Source: Ecdyonurus torrentis (lineage: Eukaryota > Arthropoda > Insecta > Ephemeroptera > Heptageniidae). From it: 64,000 nucleotides of DNA. The translations under genes were made by a program, and so were the position numbers. How positions within the stretch are numbered: position 1 is the stretch's first letter; the number at the start of each line of letters is the position of its first letter. Under the pieces are notes generated by a model. The model searched no databases and was not told where the DNA came from. It worked only from the letters and a program-made list of their open reading frames with translations. The stretch is taken from the NCBI GenBank assembly GCA_949318235.1, contig OX439127.1:12076115-12140114 (forward strand). Direction: 5' to 3'. Positions 27,077 through 41,497 of this stretch are shown one piece after another.

Positions 27077-27334
27077 TGTAATAATAACTTTAAAAATATA
27101 TGTGATAATGATATACTTTGTTTGACTACATTATTTGTAATCTTATAAATATTATTTTCAAAACTAATTTGCACTCAATAAAGTTTAATTTATAATATTA
27201 GTAGCAAATTTTAATAAATATACTATATAGCAGAACATGAATTTTATATGAAGGAACTAGATGAGTATATACTAATATATTAAAGTAAAAAATGCACATA
27301 TATGAAATATAACAAAAGCATTAAACCCAGTGAT

Positions 27335-27386
27335 CTCGTGCACTTTACAGGAGAAAGTGCCCTGCACAAGTCAAGCAAGTCACGAG
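27335..27386. other. Nested stem-loop
   Basis: GCACTTT (27340-27346) pairs with AAAGTGC (27354-27360) over a 7-base loop. CTCGTG (27335-27340) could alternatively pair with CACGAG (27381-27386). It is short, so this could be a regulatory hairpin or chance. Confidence 0.25.
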
Positions 27387-27583
27387 TGGTGTAGAATCAT
27401 CTATAAAATATTTTCCCGTTATTTTGTAAAGTTTAAATATATATATATATTGAGAAAGTGATCTTGCATTTTTATTACATGATTTTTTTTCTTTTTATTT
27501 ATAAGGGTGTATTTCATGAACGATCTCAATTTTTAGATCTATAGTATTGTTTCGTGCATCATTCATGTAGTCTTGTCTCTTTT

Positions 27584-27585
<2 letters not shown>

Positions 27586-27617
<32 letters not shown>
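27586..27617 (+). repeat. (CT)n microsatellite
   Basis: 16 units; a shorter tract is at 27698-27714. Confidence 0.95.
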
Positions 27618-27621
<4 letters not shown>

Positions 27622-28404
27622 CCTCTTAAAATAAATGAATATGACAAAAATCCATCCTCCTTTCCCTCATGGCAAAACTTTTTTTTTAAGCACGTTTCTC
27701 TCTCTCTCTCTCTCTTTTTCTTCTTTTACAAAACAGAGTGAAAGTGCTTCTATATTCTTAAATCGCGATTCAAAGTTATGAACCTTAAAAAGGCGTGCAT
27801 AACGTGAGTAATTATGCATTTAAGTTTATAGTAATTATTACAAAATATAAAAATATACAATTCTTTTTAAAATATGAATTATTATTAATATTTTTATAAT
27901 ATTAGTAATTTTGCCATGACTTTCAACAAAAAAAAAAGTAATTATCATGAAAATTTAATGATAATTATATTAATTGTCTTACTACTATAAATTTTCTTAC
28001 ATAGATTTTATATACATAATATATATATTATACATTACAAAAAGCACCGCGTGCGCATTGCACAGCAAGAGACTTGAGGCCACACACATATACCGGAAGT
28101 AGGTGAAGCAATTGAGAAATCTTTTTATATTAAATAATGATAAAAACAAGATATGTATAAGTGATTTTTTTTTCTGTCTAAAAAATAATAATAATAATAA
28201 AAAGTATAATATCGTATGTCTCACGTTTTTGCTCTTTTGATCTAGTGTAACATCTATAGTTGATAAGTAAAGGTTGGGTGGATGTAGCTATATCTATATC
28301 TAGCTTTACACAGAAGAGTTGTATATCTATTTGCTGTGGAAGCTTCACATTATTCTATTTTAGCCAACGGAGGTGTGAGTGTGCGCGTGAGACTTTTTTT
28401 TCTG

Positions 28405-28410
<6 letters not shown>

Positions 28411-28435
<25 letters not shown>
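28411..28435 (+). repeat. Poly(T) tract
   Basis: 25 consecutive T. Confidence 0.95.
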
Positions 28436-30202
28436 ACATTTTGTGTTTATAAATTTAAATACATGTAACCTAATTTAAATAAAAAAGATTTATGATAAAA
28501 TGTTATATTATGAATGTGATTCCACATAATTTTTGCATGAGACTATGTAGATATTTATTATTATACATCCTTAATTGATTGACTGATTTATTATTATTAA
28601 AAAATATATAATAATGGTTGAAAATATGTAAATAACCTTATAAGTACATGAAAGCAATAAAAATAAATTATTCAAATAGAAATAATTGAAATGCGTGTGA
28701 GGTGTGATAAGCAAGAGAAATTTACAACTATATATTCTATATGCATGAATTGTTTCATCGTAATAATATTTTGATCTTTTTTAAATTATTTTATGGCAAA
28801 ATTTCCCACAACGAAATTGCTTTTATACTTTAACAAATTAAGTAATAATCAAAAAATTCTGTTCTTCAAATCTCCATTTTAGTGATAGTACTTTATGCAT
28901 TTGTTATAAATTATTGCATGCAATCAAATTTACTGCACATTAAAATATTTGCATTGCATGAGTATAGGCCTCAAAGGTCTCTTGTCCTCAAAACATTAAA
29001 TTAAAAACGTAAACTTCATAAGATGGGACCTTCATACATACATCCCTCGACCCTTCTGTGCATTCATAAACTGGGTGTTAAAAAACTGACAAGTATAAGC
29101 AACTTTTGGAATTCGTGACGTCAATAAATTCAGGTATAATAGAAATTGTAAAGCGGGTTGCCTACTTTACATTTTATTTTTTTACCACTATTAGTTCGTG
29201 AGGGTACAGAAGAGTTATGGGACATAATATGTGAAAATAGAGAACCTTAACCAAGGTTCAGGTTCTAAATGTATATATTATGTAGAAGAGTACCATCTCG
29301 TGATTTATCACTGAGTGTTGAGTATGGGAATTTTTTTCTTGAGACCAAGAATGATTGTATACATATAATCTGGAGATATTGCGATATACAGCATAAATTA
29401 TGAATCTATATAAGAATTGAATTTCAAATCGAGCAATTTGAAGCCTATTGATGCAAAATAATTTAGACTGTTTGTCCTGATAGTCATTTTAATATTACAT
29501 ACATGCTGCATAAAACAATAGAGATCTTACTTTCTAAAAATAATAAAAATAACATTCATGAAATAAAAAGAGAAAGATCTAATAACTCATATATATACAA
29601 CAATAAAAAATGATGTTCATATAAATGAAAGGATTATATTCTAAAGAAAGTATTGCGCGATACAAATAATTTAAATGCCCTTTTTGTATATAAGGATGAA
29701 AGTTTGTATATATATAAAATTGCTTTAGTATTATATGTATATATAAAAAAAATGTAAATAGTTCATTATTATAAAAACTTGATATTCTTTTAAAAACAAT
29801 ATAATATTTAATTTAAAATACGATAAATCTCAACCGTTCAACATCACATAATTTTAAAAGTAATCTTCATGAAGTTTTTTTTTATCACTAAAAATAAAAT
29901 AATAAATTTAAAAATTAAAAAAGTTAATTACTTTAGATTACTTAGTATTTTGCTTCTATATATTGTATAGATAAAAAAAAAACTATTATATAATAATGTT
30001 AAATTTGAAATGTCGTATTAGAGTATAATCCGGACGTGTTTAAGTTGTTACTGCCATTTTATACAAGTCACTTACTATAGTGCTATATGGAGACATCAGT
30101 TTATATTTGTCACTATGTTGGGTGCGTTGTGAGTTTGCTGTATTTTAGTCGCTTTAGCTCGCTCTCTCTCTCTCTCTCATACCAAACCAAACCCACAGAT
30201 GT

Positions 30203-30227
30203 AAAAAAAAAAAAAAAAAAAAAAAAA
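30203..30227 (+). repeat. Poly(A) tract
   Basis: 25 consecutive A. Confidence 0.95.
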
Positions 30228-30876
30228 GAGTCCATGTGCCACGAATTTTTTGGCAAGAAGTTGCGCTATACATTCACTTTGTGTCCACTTAATTCTTTTA
30301 CATTTTAATCTAATGTGTATTGCATGCTAATAAGGACCAACTGGGACAGGTAGATAAACTTTATGGAAAGTTACTATGTAAACAATTTGAATTCCTGATC
30401 TCTATAATATGTGTGTAATATTACTATATAATTTAAAAAAAAAGGATAGATATTTTTAATGAAAATAAATTTACCTTCAGGCCCAATATATACAATAAAA
30501 ATTATAGATGCATATAGGTTTAAGCAGCACATAATATACAGATTTCTATTTTTGACAATTCACTCTATTTTATATACTATAACTATTTTACTATATAGTT
30601 TTTACGCAGCAGCACTCCTTAAACTATATCTATTTAAACAGATTTATATATTATACTAAAATAAAATAATAATAAAAAAATATATAATTTTATTAATTAT
30701 AAAACATAATAATAAGAACGTGAGTTATGAGAAATGTCTGTGAAATCATGACGCGGGGTCAAAATAGGTGCAGCATTTTATTATTTTATTAATTTTATTT
30801 TATAATAATATAATATATGATTCACACACATATAATATGTACAGTACATACATATTATTATCGTGTAATGAAAACA

Positions 30877-30890
30877 GTACTGTACAGTAC
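30877..30890. other. 14-bp perfect palindrome
   Basis: GTACTGTACAGTAC is a perfect palindrome. A related TGTACAGTACA lies 40 bp upstream (near 30838-30848). Followed by GGCGGCAGCACCG, a small G+C-rich patch. Confidence 0.35.
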
Positions 30891-31069
30891 AAGTAGTGGC
30901 GGCAGCACCGTCACTTAAATATTGGAGTATTACATACACCAAAGCACATCGCTCTAATTGAAAAACGTGTCACGTTTTTTCAAGTCAAGGGACCTCCCAT
31001 TTACTCTTCCATACATCATGAGTAAAAGCTAGCCAGCATTACACCATAACTTATAATACAAGTCCAGAG

Positions 31070-31076
<7 letters not shown>

Positions 31077-31131
<55 letters not shown>
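31077..31131 (+). repeat. (CT)n microsatellite
   Basis: About 27 units, 110 bp before a (TA)n tract. Confidence 0.97.
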
Positions 31132-31135
<4 letters not shown>

Positions 31136-31240
31136 ATATAGGTACATGTAATATACACATTTATTATGTATGTATATTTTTTCACATAATAATGCCAATT
31201 TTATATTAGAATAAATTGTTATTATACTTATATTCCTATA

Positions 31241-31243
<3 letters not shown>

Positions 31244-31319
<76 letters not shown>
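31244..31319 (+). repeat. (TA)n microsatellite
   Basis: About 38 units. Confidence 0.97.
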
Positions 31320-31323
<4 letters not shown>

Positions 31324-31519
31324 TATTAAGTGATTTATAGATATTAATATGTATTTTAACAATAATTATTGCTTGATTACTAGGAAGGAAAATAAAATAT
31401 GAATTTATGAATTTAGTTTTCATATTATATATTGATGATGTGCGGTATAAGCATGTTAAGCATGAGATTGCGGGTTTCTTGGCGGCTTTGCTAGTTTGTT
31501 ATACATTTATTTTGCATAT

Positions 31520-31690
31520 AAGGTGCCAAGGGCGAGTGCTATGAACCAACAACTAATGAAGATGGCGGCCTCCTTACATATTCGACGCTTCACCAATCAT
31601 TCAATACTCATAATACCGGCCATGTCTTTCTTTTATTGAGCGAATATATTTTACCGCACCAAGTCTGCCAGAGATGGTCAGCTGGACTAT
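31520..31690. promoter_or_regulatory. G+C-richer island with YY1/Pho-type site and CCAAT box
   Basis: GAAGATGGCGGCC near 31558-31570 matches the YY1/Pleiohomeotic core (AAGATGGCGGC). CACCAATCATT, a CCAAT box, follows about 35 bp later. The surrounding 170 bp is non-repetitive and richer in G+C than its flanks. It could be a core promoter or Polycomb-type element, or chance. Confidence 0.2.
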
Positions 31691-31934
31691 AGAAAACACC
31701 CATCCTTTAGCATTATATATATATTTTTTTTTCTTCTCTCTTTATTATAATTTTTTTTCTTTTAATTCTATATTATAGCTTTCTTTTGGATATCAATAGC
31801 AAATCATTTGTAGAGGAGTCATGAAGATCCTTTTATCCTCCGATGCCCCGCTTTTTTATATTATATATAATAATATACGTTTAATATTTTTTGATATGCG
31901 TTTGCAGCTACAGTTTTATAACTTTTTTTCGTTA

Positions 31935-31937
<3 letters not shown>

Positions 31938-31966
<29 letters not shown>

Positions 31967-32075
31967 GCATAGCGATAAAATGACTGAGAGAAATCTCTTA
32001 CATTTGTAGTACCATATCATGAAAATCATGACAGAGCAAATAGATCGTTTTTTTTTTTTTTTTTTTTTTTTTTTT
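31938..32075. repeat. Facing poly(A) and poly(T) tracts
   Basis: 28 A at 31938-31965 and 28 T at 32048-32075, of equal length and 82 bp apart; they could pair as a stem. Confidence 0.9.
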
Positions 32076-32358
32076 CAAATAGATTTTAATTAGTTTTATA
32101 GTGTCTCTCTCTCTTTCTTTCTCTGATTCTTTTTCTCTCTCTTCAACTTTGAAGATGAGAGTAATTTGTTGAATTTGTTGTTACCATCCTATAAGAGAGT
32201 AGACGTATATAATAATATTATTTTGATCTGTCATGACATGAGGGGGTTATTGAAAATATTTTTAAAATACCTTCAGGCGACACCCAATCATGTCGTAATG
32301 TTTTATTATAACGTTGTATGCGGAGGATGCTTGTAAAGTATTTTTATTACTACTTAGG

Positions 32359-32462
<104 letters not shown>

Positions 32463-33203
32463 ATATCTGAGTACAAGTATTTATGACTAATTTTAACTTA
32501 CTCTTGCCATGATTACAATTTATTAATGTGACATGTATAATATATTAATTTATTATATATTAACAAATTGATGTTTTTAGCAATAACTATAATATATGCT
32601 CGACATAAATACATTCCTACGAACTAATTTCCCATTACATTAAAAAATAATAATAATAACCATAACAAGTATAGAGAAGATAAAAATAAAATATTAAAAT
32701 CATAAAAATATATTAGTTTAATTTTATTATTATTTGTATTACACGAGTACTATGCAAAAGAAATTTAATTAAAATATTATAAATATATTTACGTATAATA
32801 TATATGTATATAATATATAAAAAAAATATAAATAAATATATAAATATATATTTAAAATATGTAAAAAAAAAGGAAAATGTTACTATTTTAGAAATACATG
32901 TAAAACGTATAACTTAAGAGGTATATAGAAATATTTTATTAATATATTAAAGGCACATTAATTCATTTATGAATTGCAACAGAAAAAATGTGTATAATAT
33001 GAAATCAGGGCGTATGATCTGAAGAAAATAAAGTCGGCCTGTATCACGACATTTTACTATAGCTTAACAGACGGTGAGAGAATTCGATTAAGAGGGGTGT
33101 ACTGTATCAAGAAGTTATATTATAAAAAATGGAAGGCGACCGTCCGGTCGGCAATGTCACACAAAATAAGAGGAGGTGGAGACTGCATATTGAAGTGACA
33201 TAA

Positions 33204-33206
<3 letters not shown>

Positions 33207-33252
<46 letters not shown>
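33207..33252 (+). repeat. (TC)n microsatellite
   Basis: 23 units. Confidence 0.97.
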
Positions 33253-33253
<1 letters not shown>

Positions 33254-34451
33254 ACTGTTAATGTTATGGCATATACAGTCCTATATCTTTTCGAGACATT
33301 AGGGAATTCATCTCACGCCTTTTTATACTTTTTATCCTTTTTCTTTTTCTTCTTCTTCTTCTTTTTTTTTTTTCTTTTTTTTTTTTGCATCTTATTGTGT
33401 TTATGTAAAATGACATCATATAGTCTTAATATTGCATACAAAATGCACTTTTTATTGGAAAAAAAAACGTTTTTATTTACCACAGCTAAAAACTTTACTA
33501 AATCATACGACAAAGACTATTTTATTTTATATATATATATATAAATTACATTGAAACTAAAAATATATGTTCACATTATATTATAGTCTTTTATTCACCG
33601 CATATTACAAATGTGTTGCCTATATATAAATATAATACTGCATCAAGAGGATAATATAATATTATAAATATAATATAAAAAAGACAATCCTTCGATAGGA
33701 TTGGTGTATACAGCAAAAAAACACATTATAACTGATATATTGTTATTGTAAATATTTTAATACTATTTTCTTTTCACAGAATATTATATTATACTTGCAT
33801 AATATACATCCCATGCAATGCAACAGTTATATATATATAGAAGTCAGAAAATGCATTGAAACATTGGATTTATCCGTGTGGTATATCTATAAAATACAAA
33901 TCATCCTTCTTTATACTTGTTCACTTTGTTTTATAACATTTTACAACATTTTACTATATAGATATAAGAATGTTACTTTTCTTTATTATATTATTATATT
34001 ATCATTTTATATATTTTATGATTTTAAAAAACAATATATATTTTTCCTTTTAACAACTGAAGTTCAATTAGTATTAAAAAAAATATAAACAATTTATTAA
34101 TTTTTTTTCTCTCTCGCATATACAAGAGTATACAACTTTATTCAAAGATTATGGGAATAATTGTCATAATATATTATTATCATTCAATAAATTATTAAAC
34201 AATTTTTATATGTACTGTAGAGATAAAAAAAATGCAATAACAACTGATTATTACTTCATGTAAGAATAACATAAATACCTAAATAAGATAATTGAGATTC
34301 TTTCTTGATATAAGTGATGTTTGTTTATAGTTTGATTAATTATAGTGTGGAAAAGATGTTATTTTTATAAGTGAAATAAATTAATGTATTTCCAGTAGCA
34401 GAAATATATATTTCTTGTGCTGATTTTCTGATTAATATTATCTTGTTGAGC

Positions 34452-34453
<2 letters not shown>

Positions 34454-34487
<34 letters not shown>
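34454..34487 (+). repeat. Poly(T) tract
   Basis: 34 consecutive T. Confidence 0.95.
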
Positions 34488-34490
<3 letters not shown>

Positions 34491-36514
34491 TAAAATGACA
34501 ACTTGAGTATATTAAAGAAAAAAACACATACATACAGAATGGCCTTAATGTCGTTTTTTTTTTATATTATTATTATTATTATTTTTTTGTATCACTATTA
34601 CAATTTTCCCATTCATATATTCTAAAATTGAAAAGGGAAATTTGGTGCTGTTATACTTTTTTATGTAATCATTGTCCGACTCAGAAAATATTTTTTCCCT
34701 TTTAAAACGGAAAATATATAAATGAAAGAATTCATATTGCATTTAAAAAAATAAAATAAAATGAAAAAATTAAGAAAAGTTTTCAAACCTTCTGAAATGT
34801 TTATTATCATTGACGCATACTGAAACTCCCTTGAATGTTTTATTATTATATTATTATCACTTATTTTAGAATCACTTTCGGGTCAAAAGAGTCAGGTGCA
34901 ATTAAAGGTCATATTTTTTTTTTCTTTTTCAACCATTTTACTGGAGTTTTTTTTTTTTTTTTTTTTAACTTTTAGCTTTTTTATTTAATTTAACTTTTTT
35001 TCCCATATACATTTTTTTAAGTCCTTTATTAGGGGATACATTAAGAAAATTGAGTCTAATACCACCAAATTATCCATTTAATTTTAAACAAACCTACAAG
35101 AAAATTGTGTTGATCCTATATGTAACTGTTATTTATTTATTTAAAAGCAAAAGTATAAGGCAACATATGGGCCAGTCTGTATATTGAAGCTGGCATTACG
35201 ACAGAGCGACAGCCGACAGAATGTCCTCCTTTTTTTCTCACTATATATATATTTTTTTTTCTTCTTTTCTCCTTGTGTCTTTCAGCTCTACTGTTTGATA
35301 TATTTTTGGTTTTGTTGACTGAAACTGTTTGACATTAACTAAGGTGTTAACAACCTTGATCATTAATTAAGTTTCATCGGTAAACTTTTTGTTTTTAATT
35401 ATTTCTTTTCGTCTCTTTGTAAAATCACTGAAGTGATATACTATACAATAAGAGATTGCTTTTCTTAAGAATACTCTTAGTTTAAAAATATTTTTTAAAT
35501 TTCGTTATAATATAAAGAACTTTACACATGACAATTGTTGAATAAAAGCTTATACGATAAATTATCTAAAAAGAATATTTTTGTAACTTATGCTATATAT
35601 TTTCATATAATTCTTACTATATAGTGTGCGGTATATATGTAAAATAAATCATTGTTAATAAGTACAGGGTGTGTTACTGGCTAAAATTATGACATTACTT
35701 GCTCCTCCCCACTAATTTTTTTCTTCTTCTTTATAGTTATAAATATCTTTAATCTTTGATACAACTTAATATGAAATTGATTTTATTTTTTATATTATAG
35801 AAAATTTATATTATACACGCTGAATTCTTTTATAATAAAATAAAAACTATAAGATGCAGTATACCAATCGGTGGACACTATATACCCAATTATCGCGGAC
35901 ATGAGTTATTTGCGTGAATTTTAGCACTTTAAAGTATTTTGAAACTCTATATCTATTTTTTCTTATTTTATTTGAACAAATTAACGTATAAAAAAAAAAA
36001 AATAAAAATAATAAAAATAAAAAAAGTGTTTGCATACCAGGAAACTGTTCAAGTGTATATAAATGAATTTGAATTAGTGTTATGAAGTTCAAAAATTTTA
36101 CGGTTATTCGACTTTTTATAAAATAAAGACTAATATGCATATAAAATATTTCTTGAAATATCATTGCGGTCACATAGACAAAATGTAAAATTAAAAAAAT
36201 ATACTGGCCGCTCAGGTTATAAAAGAATAAAGCCCACTATGATACTATTATGTAAAAGATTGACGCATATATTGCTTATAGAAAACAAGATTGCTAGAGA
36301 CAAAATAAGCAAAGTGACTTAGATTGTGCATCAAATATACAGGATTTCTCGATTTTGCATCAGGCACATCTGTAATTTCTAGCAAAAATATAGTTTCAGT
36401 ATACGAATAACATCAGACTTCAAAAAAACGCCAAAACTTTGTAAGTATAGTTAGCTCCAAAATTTTGCTACTGGGAAAGGGAAAAAAAATTGTTAACTAC
36501 ACAGTGACAAAATG

Positions 36515-36736
36515 TTACAGCTTGACTGCATGATGCTTTCCTATATAAAAGGATACACCAAATTTATTATAACTCTGAAAACTTGTATCTTTGATGACAG
36601 CAAGGTTTTTGTATACCAAGCATGTTAACTTGGCACTAGAGGCCCCAAACGTCACATTATCATGCAGATAACTAACTTCATTAATTCGACTTAGCTTTTT
36701 GCCTGTTTGGCTTTTGCCATAAATATGTATATACAT
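36515..36736 (-). other. 73-codon open frame of ordinary amino-acid composition, doubtful gene
   Basis: Unlike the other frames in the window this one is not built on a microsatellite. Its product has mixed composition with charged and small residues (for example RINEVSYLHDN and FGASSAKLTC). It matches no family I recognise, has no partner exon that I can see, and ends in a normal stop. The surrounding 36200-36740 is also of higher complexity than its flanks. Chance, an eroded transposon protein, or a long non-coding RNA are all possible. Confidence 0.12.
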
Positions 36737-36881
36737 TCACTGCTGCTTTACTTTTATGCCTTAAAATCCACGAGACTTTTCGGTGAAATAAGTCTAGTGG
36801 GACACATTGGCAATGTATGTTCAAACTAAACTACATTATTACATTAAATTAAAAGGAAAAAGAGGCAGGCTGAAAGAGAGA

Positions 36882-36882
<1 letters not shown>

Positions 36883-36947
<65 letters not shown>
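36883..36947 (+). repeat. (GA)n microsatellite
   Basis: About 32 units. Confidence 0.97.
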
Positions 36948-36951
<4 letters not shown>

Positions 36952-37457
36952 CACGAGGAAAAGAGAAAACCTAACATTTTATATATTTTCAAGTAAAGCC
37001 TTTTAACTTTTTAAAGCAACGCAATTAAAGAATATTGACATTTTATCTTAATCAAATTTGTGAGGAAGAAAAATTACATTACAGCATCATAAATTTAATT
37101 TTTCAAATTTTATTTTACTGAAAAATAATTCAGATTAATTGTTTGAGTACACTCACCAGTCAGTATTCTATAAAACATATAATAATTAACATTCCTATAT
37201 AATCATTGTAAATAAAGAAAATATATCTCCTGTAATACAGGCAACTTGTCTTTCATTATCTTGTTGTTAAGTTGCATAACTGCAAGGCGCTTAAATATAT
37301 TTTTGAATATAATTTTTTATAATAAATTTAACAATATTTATTTTTAGTGATTTATTATTCGAGATGTCCCCGAATGTTGACTAATTGGATACACGTGGAT
37401 ATAATTATATGTAAATATATTATAATTAAGTGGCAGCTGCATATACAGTTATGCCAA

Positions 37458-37482
37458 GGGATAACATATAGGTGTTATACCC
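37458..37482. other. Short inverted repeat
   Basis: GGGATAACA is followed after six bases by TGTTATACCC, complementary apart from one bulged base. No known function. Confidence 0.3.
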
Positions 37483-38579
37483 ATACATGGGGTAGGTAAC
37501 ATGTATTAAAGTTATTATAAGGACGGAAGCTTGATTAGGTAATAAAATCAATATTATATTAGATTAATCATTAAAATAAGGACAAGAAAATAAAAGCAAA
37601 ACATTTTTTTTTTTTTACAAATGTTAGCAATTTAATTATATTATATAATAATATTATGTATAAAAATTATAAATTTACATTAATTTATGATTTTTAAGAA
37701 ATTTTTATTAATATTTTGAACTATTAATGTACTCACAAGACAAGATTGTAATTCATTTTATACTTTAAAGTAAGACTCATTAGACAATTAATGACCTTTG
37801 AAGCATTTATGTGATATAAAGCTCCAAAAGAAAAGGTCAAACTCATAAAATTTAATATTTAAAAAGAAGTACAGGGGTTTGTTAGGTAACATCATTTATT
37901 ATATAACAACGCGTATATCTTATAATATAGCGTGTAAGAATTAAAGTCTCAACCCTCATAAAGAATTTTCTTAACCCAATCGATCACAAATATGAAAAGA
38001 TTCTGCTTTTGTAGTAACGATTAAAATGATATAGAAAAAAAATAACAATAAGAGAAATAATAAACGCTAATGATGTGACTTTTTAAAGCATTTATTATAT
38101 TATATATAAAAAAAATATATTAATAAATATATTCTGTTAGAATGATGGCCTTAGCTATATTATATTCAAAAGGTAAAGCAAATGAAATGTCACAAATATT
38201 TTTTTTTAACTTTTTTTTTTTACTATAGTATATATTTCGTATAGTTATAACTTATAGGATTTAGGAGTTATTAAATTTTACAGTCTTAATATACGTACGT
38301 TTAGTCTAATTTATTATTAATACAGGTATTAATATACACACACACACAAATACTTGATCAAATACAAAAATGACGTCATATCTTGTACTTAAAAAAAATA
38401 TCAAGGGAGGGTATAATATAAAAAAGTTAAAAAGGCATTAAATCGCTTTAAAATTATATGTGGGTGCGAGGACTATACAAAAATATAATATTTTGGGATA
38501 AAGAATAAAAAAAAAAGTATGATTGTGACCAAAAGGTATAATACTATTGCCACACATTATAAGATTCATACTGGAGCTA

Positions 38580-38800
38580 CAAAAAAAAGTTCCAAAGAGG
38601 CCAAAGAGAAGACGCTACAAATTTGTGACAGACTATAAATCCCAAGCCCCCCTACTATCTTAGGACAATGCACGGTGACAGGCCATCTATTACATAGCAC
38701 CGACTTAGTTCAGGTGTCCTCCACAGGGGGGCCATATAGTCTGACTTGCTTCTCTTGTACGGATTACTACGTGCACCATCTCCTCCCTTCTTACCTATAT
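38580..38800. other. Non-repetitive balanced-composition patch
   Basis: About 220 bp of near-balanced base composition without simple repeats, including CCCAAGCCCCCCTACTATC and CTCCACAGGGGGGCC. No reading frame above about 40 codons is open here. It could be a non-coding exon, a regulatory element or an old transposon fragment. Confidence 0.2.
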
Positions 38801-39074
38801 ATAAAATCATCTTTAATATTTTTTAATACTATAATATAGCATCTTATATCAAAGCAAAGGACACTATCTAAAGTCAAGATGATGGATGTTACGATTTGTG
38901 AGATGCTTCCAGACAAAATACAACACTCAAATCATTCTCGTTTATATTCATGCTAATGTTTGAGTCAACTGTCTTTATATGTTATAATGTGTCATAACAT
39001 TACAATGTCATTCTATCGCAGGTACAAGTTTAATCAAATGACCGATACATGAGACCACAAACATTCATCATATG

Positions 39075-39079
<5 letters not shown>

Positions 39080-39106
<27 letters not shown>
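39080..39106 (+). repeat. Poly(A) tract
   Basis: 27 consecutive A. Confidence 0.95.
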
Positions 39107-40077
39107 CAATCAGAAGAAAATAATCTTATATGAAGACAGAAAAAAAAAGTTTACAATAGCTCTTTAATCACGAATAAAACCTTATTATATTATTAAGAAT
39201 ATTAAAATATTACCGTGGGAAAAATATATATTATATTTCTAATATTACTTTATATGCCTAAAGATTTTTATTTCGATCAAATGTAAAGCAAAATATATAA
39301 CATAAAAGATTTATATTTGATTTTTACTTATATACATAAAGTGTATAATATATATTTTGTTTCTAAGTTTATTAAAGCCTTAAGGGAAATTGTGTATATA
39401 ACAAAAAGACACCCTATTATTATAGGAGGCTGTAGTTTTAGTTCACTCAAAGTTCACATAGTGGACGTATCCCACAGAACAATCAACCCCCTCAGAAAAA
39501 AAAAAAATCTCGAAGAAAATTACTCCACCTTGAGAAATATAACATTCCTAAAATGTCTTTCTCTCTCATTCTCTTATATTAGTTACGCTTTCATCCTGGG
39601 GCTAATTAAACTTAAAACTAAAAGGTTTCCATCTGCAATTAAATCCCAGTAAGTATGTTGTTGTAAACCCAACACTATAACTATTATAATCATTAAATTT
39701 TCATAATTAATGTTTTTGTTTTTTTCTTTTTTTTTTCTTTTTGCCAAACAAAGACATTTATACAGAAAAAAAAAAACTTTCTATATACAGAACATTATAT
39801 GATTAAGAAATAAAACAGGAAAAAAAAATGTTACTTGCGAATATTTCCTATACTTATTTACAATATATCAGTATGATCATCTTTATGATATAGATACAAA
39901 AAATAAATAAAGATGGTATACTTACATACAATAATTTGGATTTCAAGTGAATGTACACGAAATAGCAGTTTACTTTCTTTCTAGCTGTAATCATTTTCTG
40001 TACAATAAACAGAGTAATAGAGATGTTACGATATGACATTAAATCTCGAGATGAACTGTATAACCTATACTTTTTTT

Positions 40078-40122
40078 TATTATTTATTTATTTATTTATT
40101 TATTTATTATTATTATTATTAT
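40078..40122 (+). repeat. (TTTA)n-(TTA)n compound tract
   Basis: About seven TTTA units, then five TTA units and a short GAGAGAGA run. Confidence 0.9.
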
Positions 40123-40576
40123 TGAGAGAGAGAGATGAAAAAAAACTTTTCTTTTTTTCCTCACCAAAAAAAAACAAAAAAAAAAAACAAAAAAAAAAAA
40201 AAAAACAGAGACACGAAATTAAAGTATACCGCATACTGCAATTAAAACCTCTAAAAACTCATATATTACATTCCTCTTATTTACTATAAATATATATATA
40301 TAATATAGTTCTGATTTATAGTAAGTTAATATAACTTAATACATTAAGCTTATATAGTATAAAATAAAGAGCTATTTAATTATATTTTTGCAATACATAA
40401 AAGAGGTTTATAATATTGTATACACACGACAATACAAAAATAATATACAGTTAACTTGTTGAATGCAGAAATATTAACAATTAATTTACAATGCGTTCTC
40501 AATATTAAAACGATACCGTTGTTCTAAAAGGTTATAAAAAAATTTCTTTAGTTAAAGATCATCATAAGCGAACAGC

Positions 40577-40692
<116 letters not shown>

Positions 40693-41377
40693 GCATACAA
40701 TAAAATAGCAGCCTCCCCTTCTTTTTTTATTTGATGCGGCTTACTCACGGCCTGATTTGCATGTTGACATAATCTTGACCAAACTATTAAAAAAAATTTA
40801 ATAAAGAATACATTATGAAAATGACGTAAGTACTTTTGAATAATAATAAAACTTAACGCTTAACTATATATTTTTCTATTGTAAAATAATATTGTTGAGC
40901 TACTGAAAAAGACTTGCTTATTTAGCCAATCATAAAAAAATAAATATATAAAAAAAAATTAAATAAAAAAATATATATATACAAACATCTTATAATAAAA
41001 GAGTCGAGACATCTAACAGGCAGCATAATAATATTACAATAAATATGTTTTAACATCATCAAACTAACAAGAAATATATTATAAGATGGACATGTAAAAA
41101 CATCGTACAAAGATAAGACAGTCTTATGAACAAAAATGTATAGTGGCAGGCGCGGGCAACAGGCAAGCAAAAATACCAAACAAGAAATACCATCTTAGGA
41201 AGCTTAACACCATAATAATAATTACAATATACACACAACTACCTTCTTAAATGACTCGCAAATTTTATTTTTAACATTATTTAATTTTTGTGTTAAAAAA
41301 ATGACGTTTAAAAAAAATAAAAAGATAATATTAATAAAATTCATTAAATTTAATGATGTTATATAAAAAATAACAAG

Positions 41378-41402
41378 TTTTTTTTTTTTTTTTTTTTTTT
41401 TT
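41378..41402 (+). repeat. Poly(T) tract
   Basis: 25 consecutive T. Confidence 0.95.
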
Positions 41403-41497
41403 GCTCCTTTCTGTTTTTTGTATTATATATATTATTCTTGAATGGAATTTCATTTTTCAATCAAATAAATGTCACGGTAGAAATGAAATATGCAAAT

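Noticed and set aside
35665..35683. TACAGGGTGT, resembling the end of the foldback element
   Set aside because: Similarity stops after about ten bases and no matching inverted end is present.
39317..39652. 111-codon frame
   Set aside because: No recognised domain, a poly(A)-derived lysine run in the middle, and no supporting splice or promoter context.
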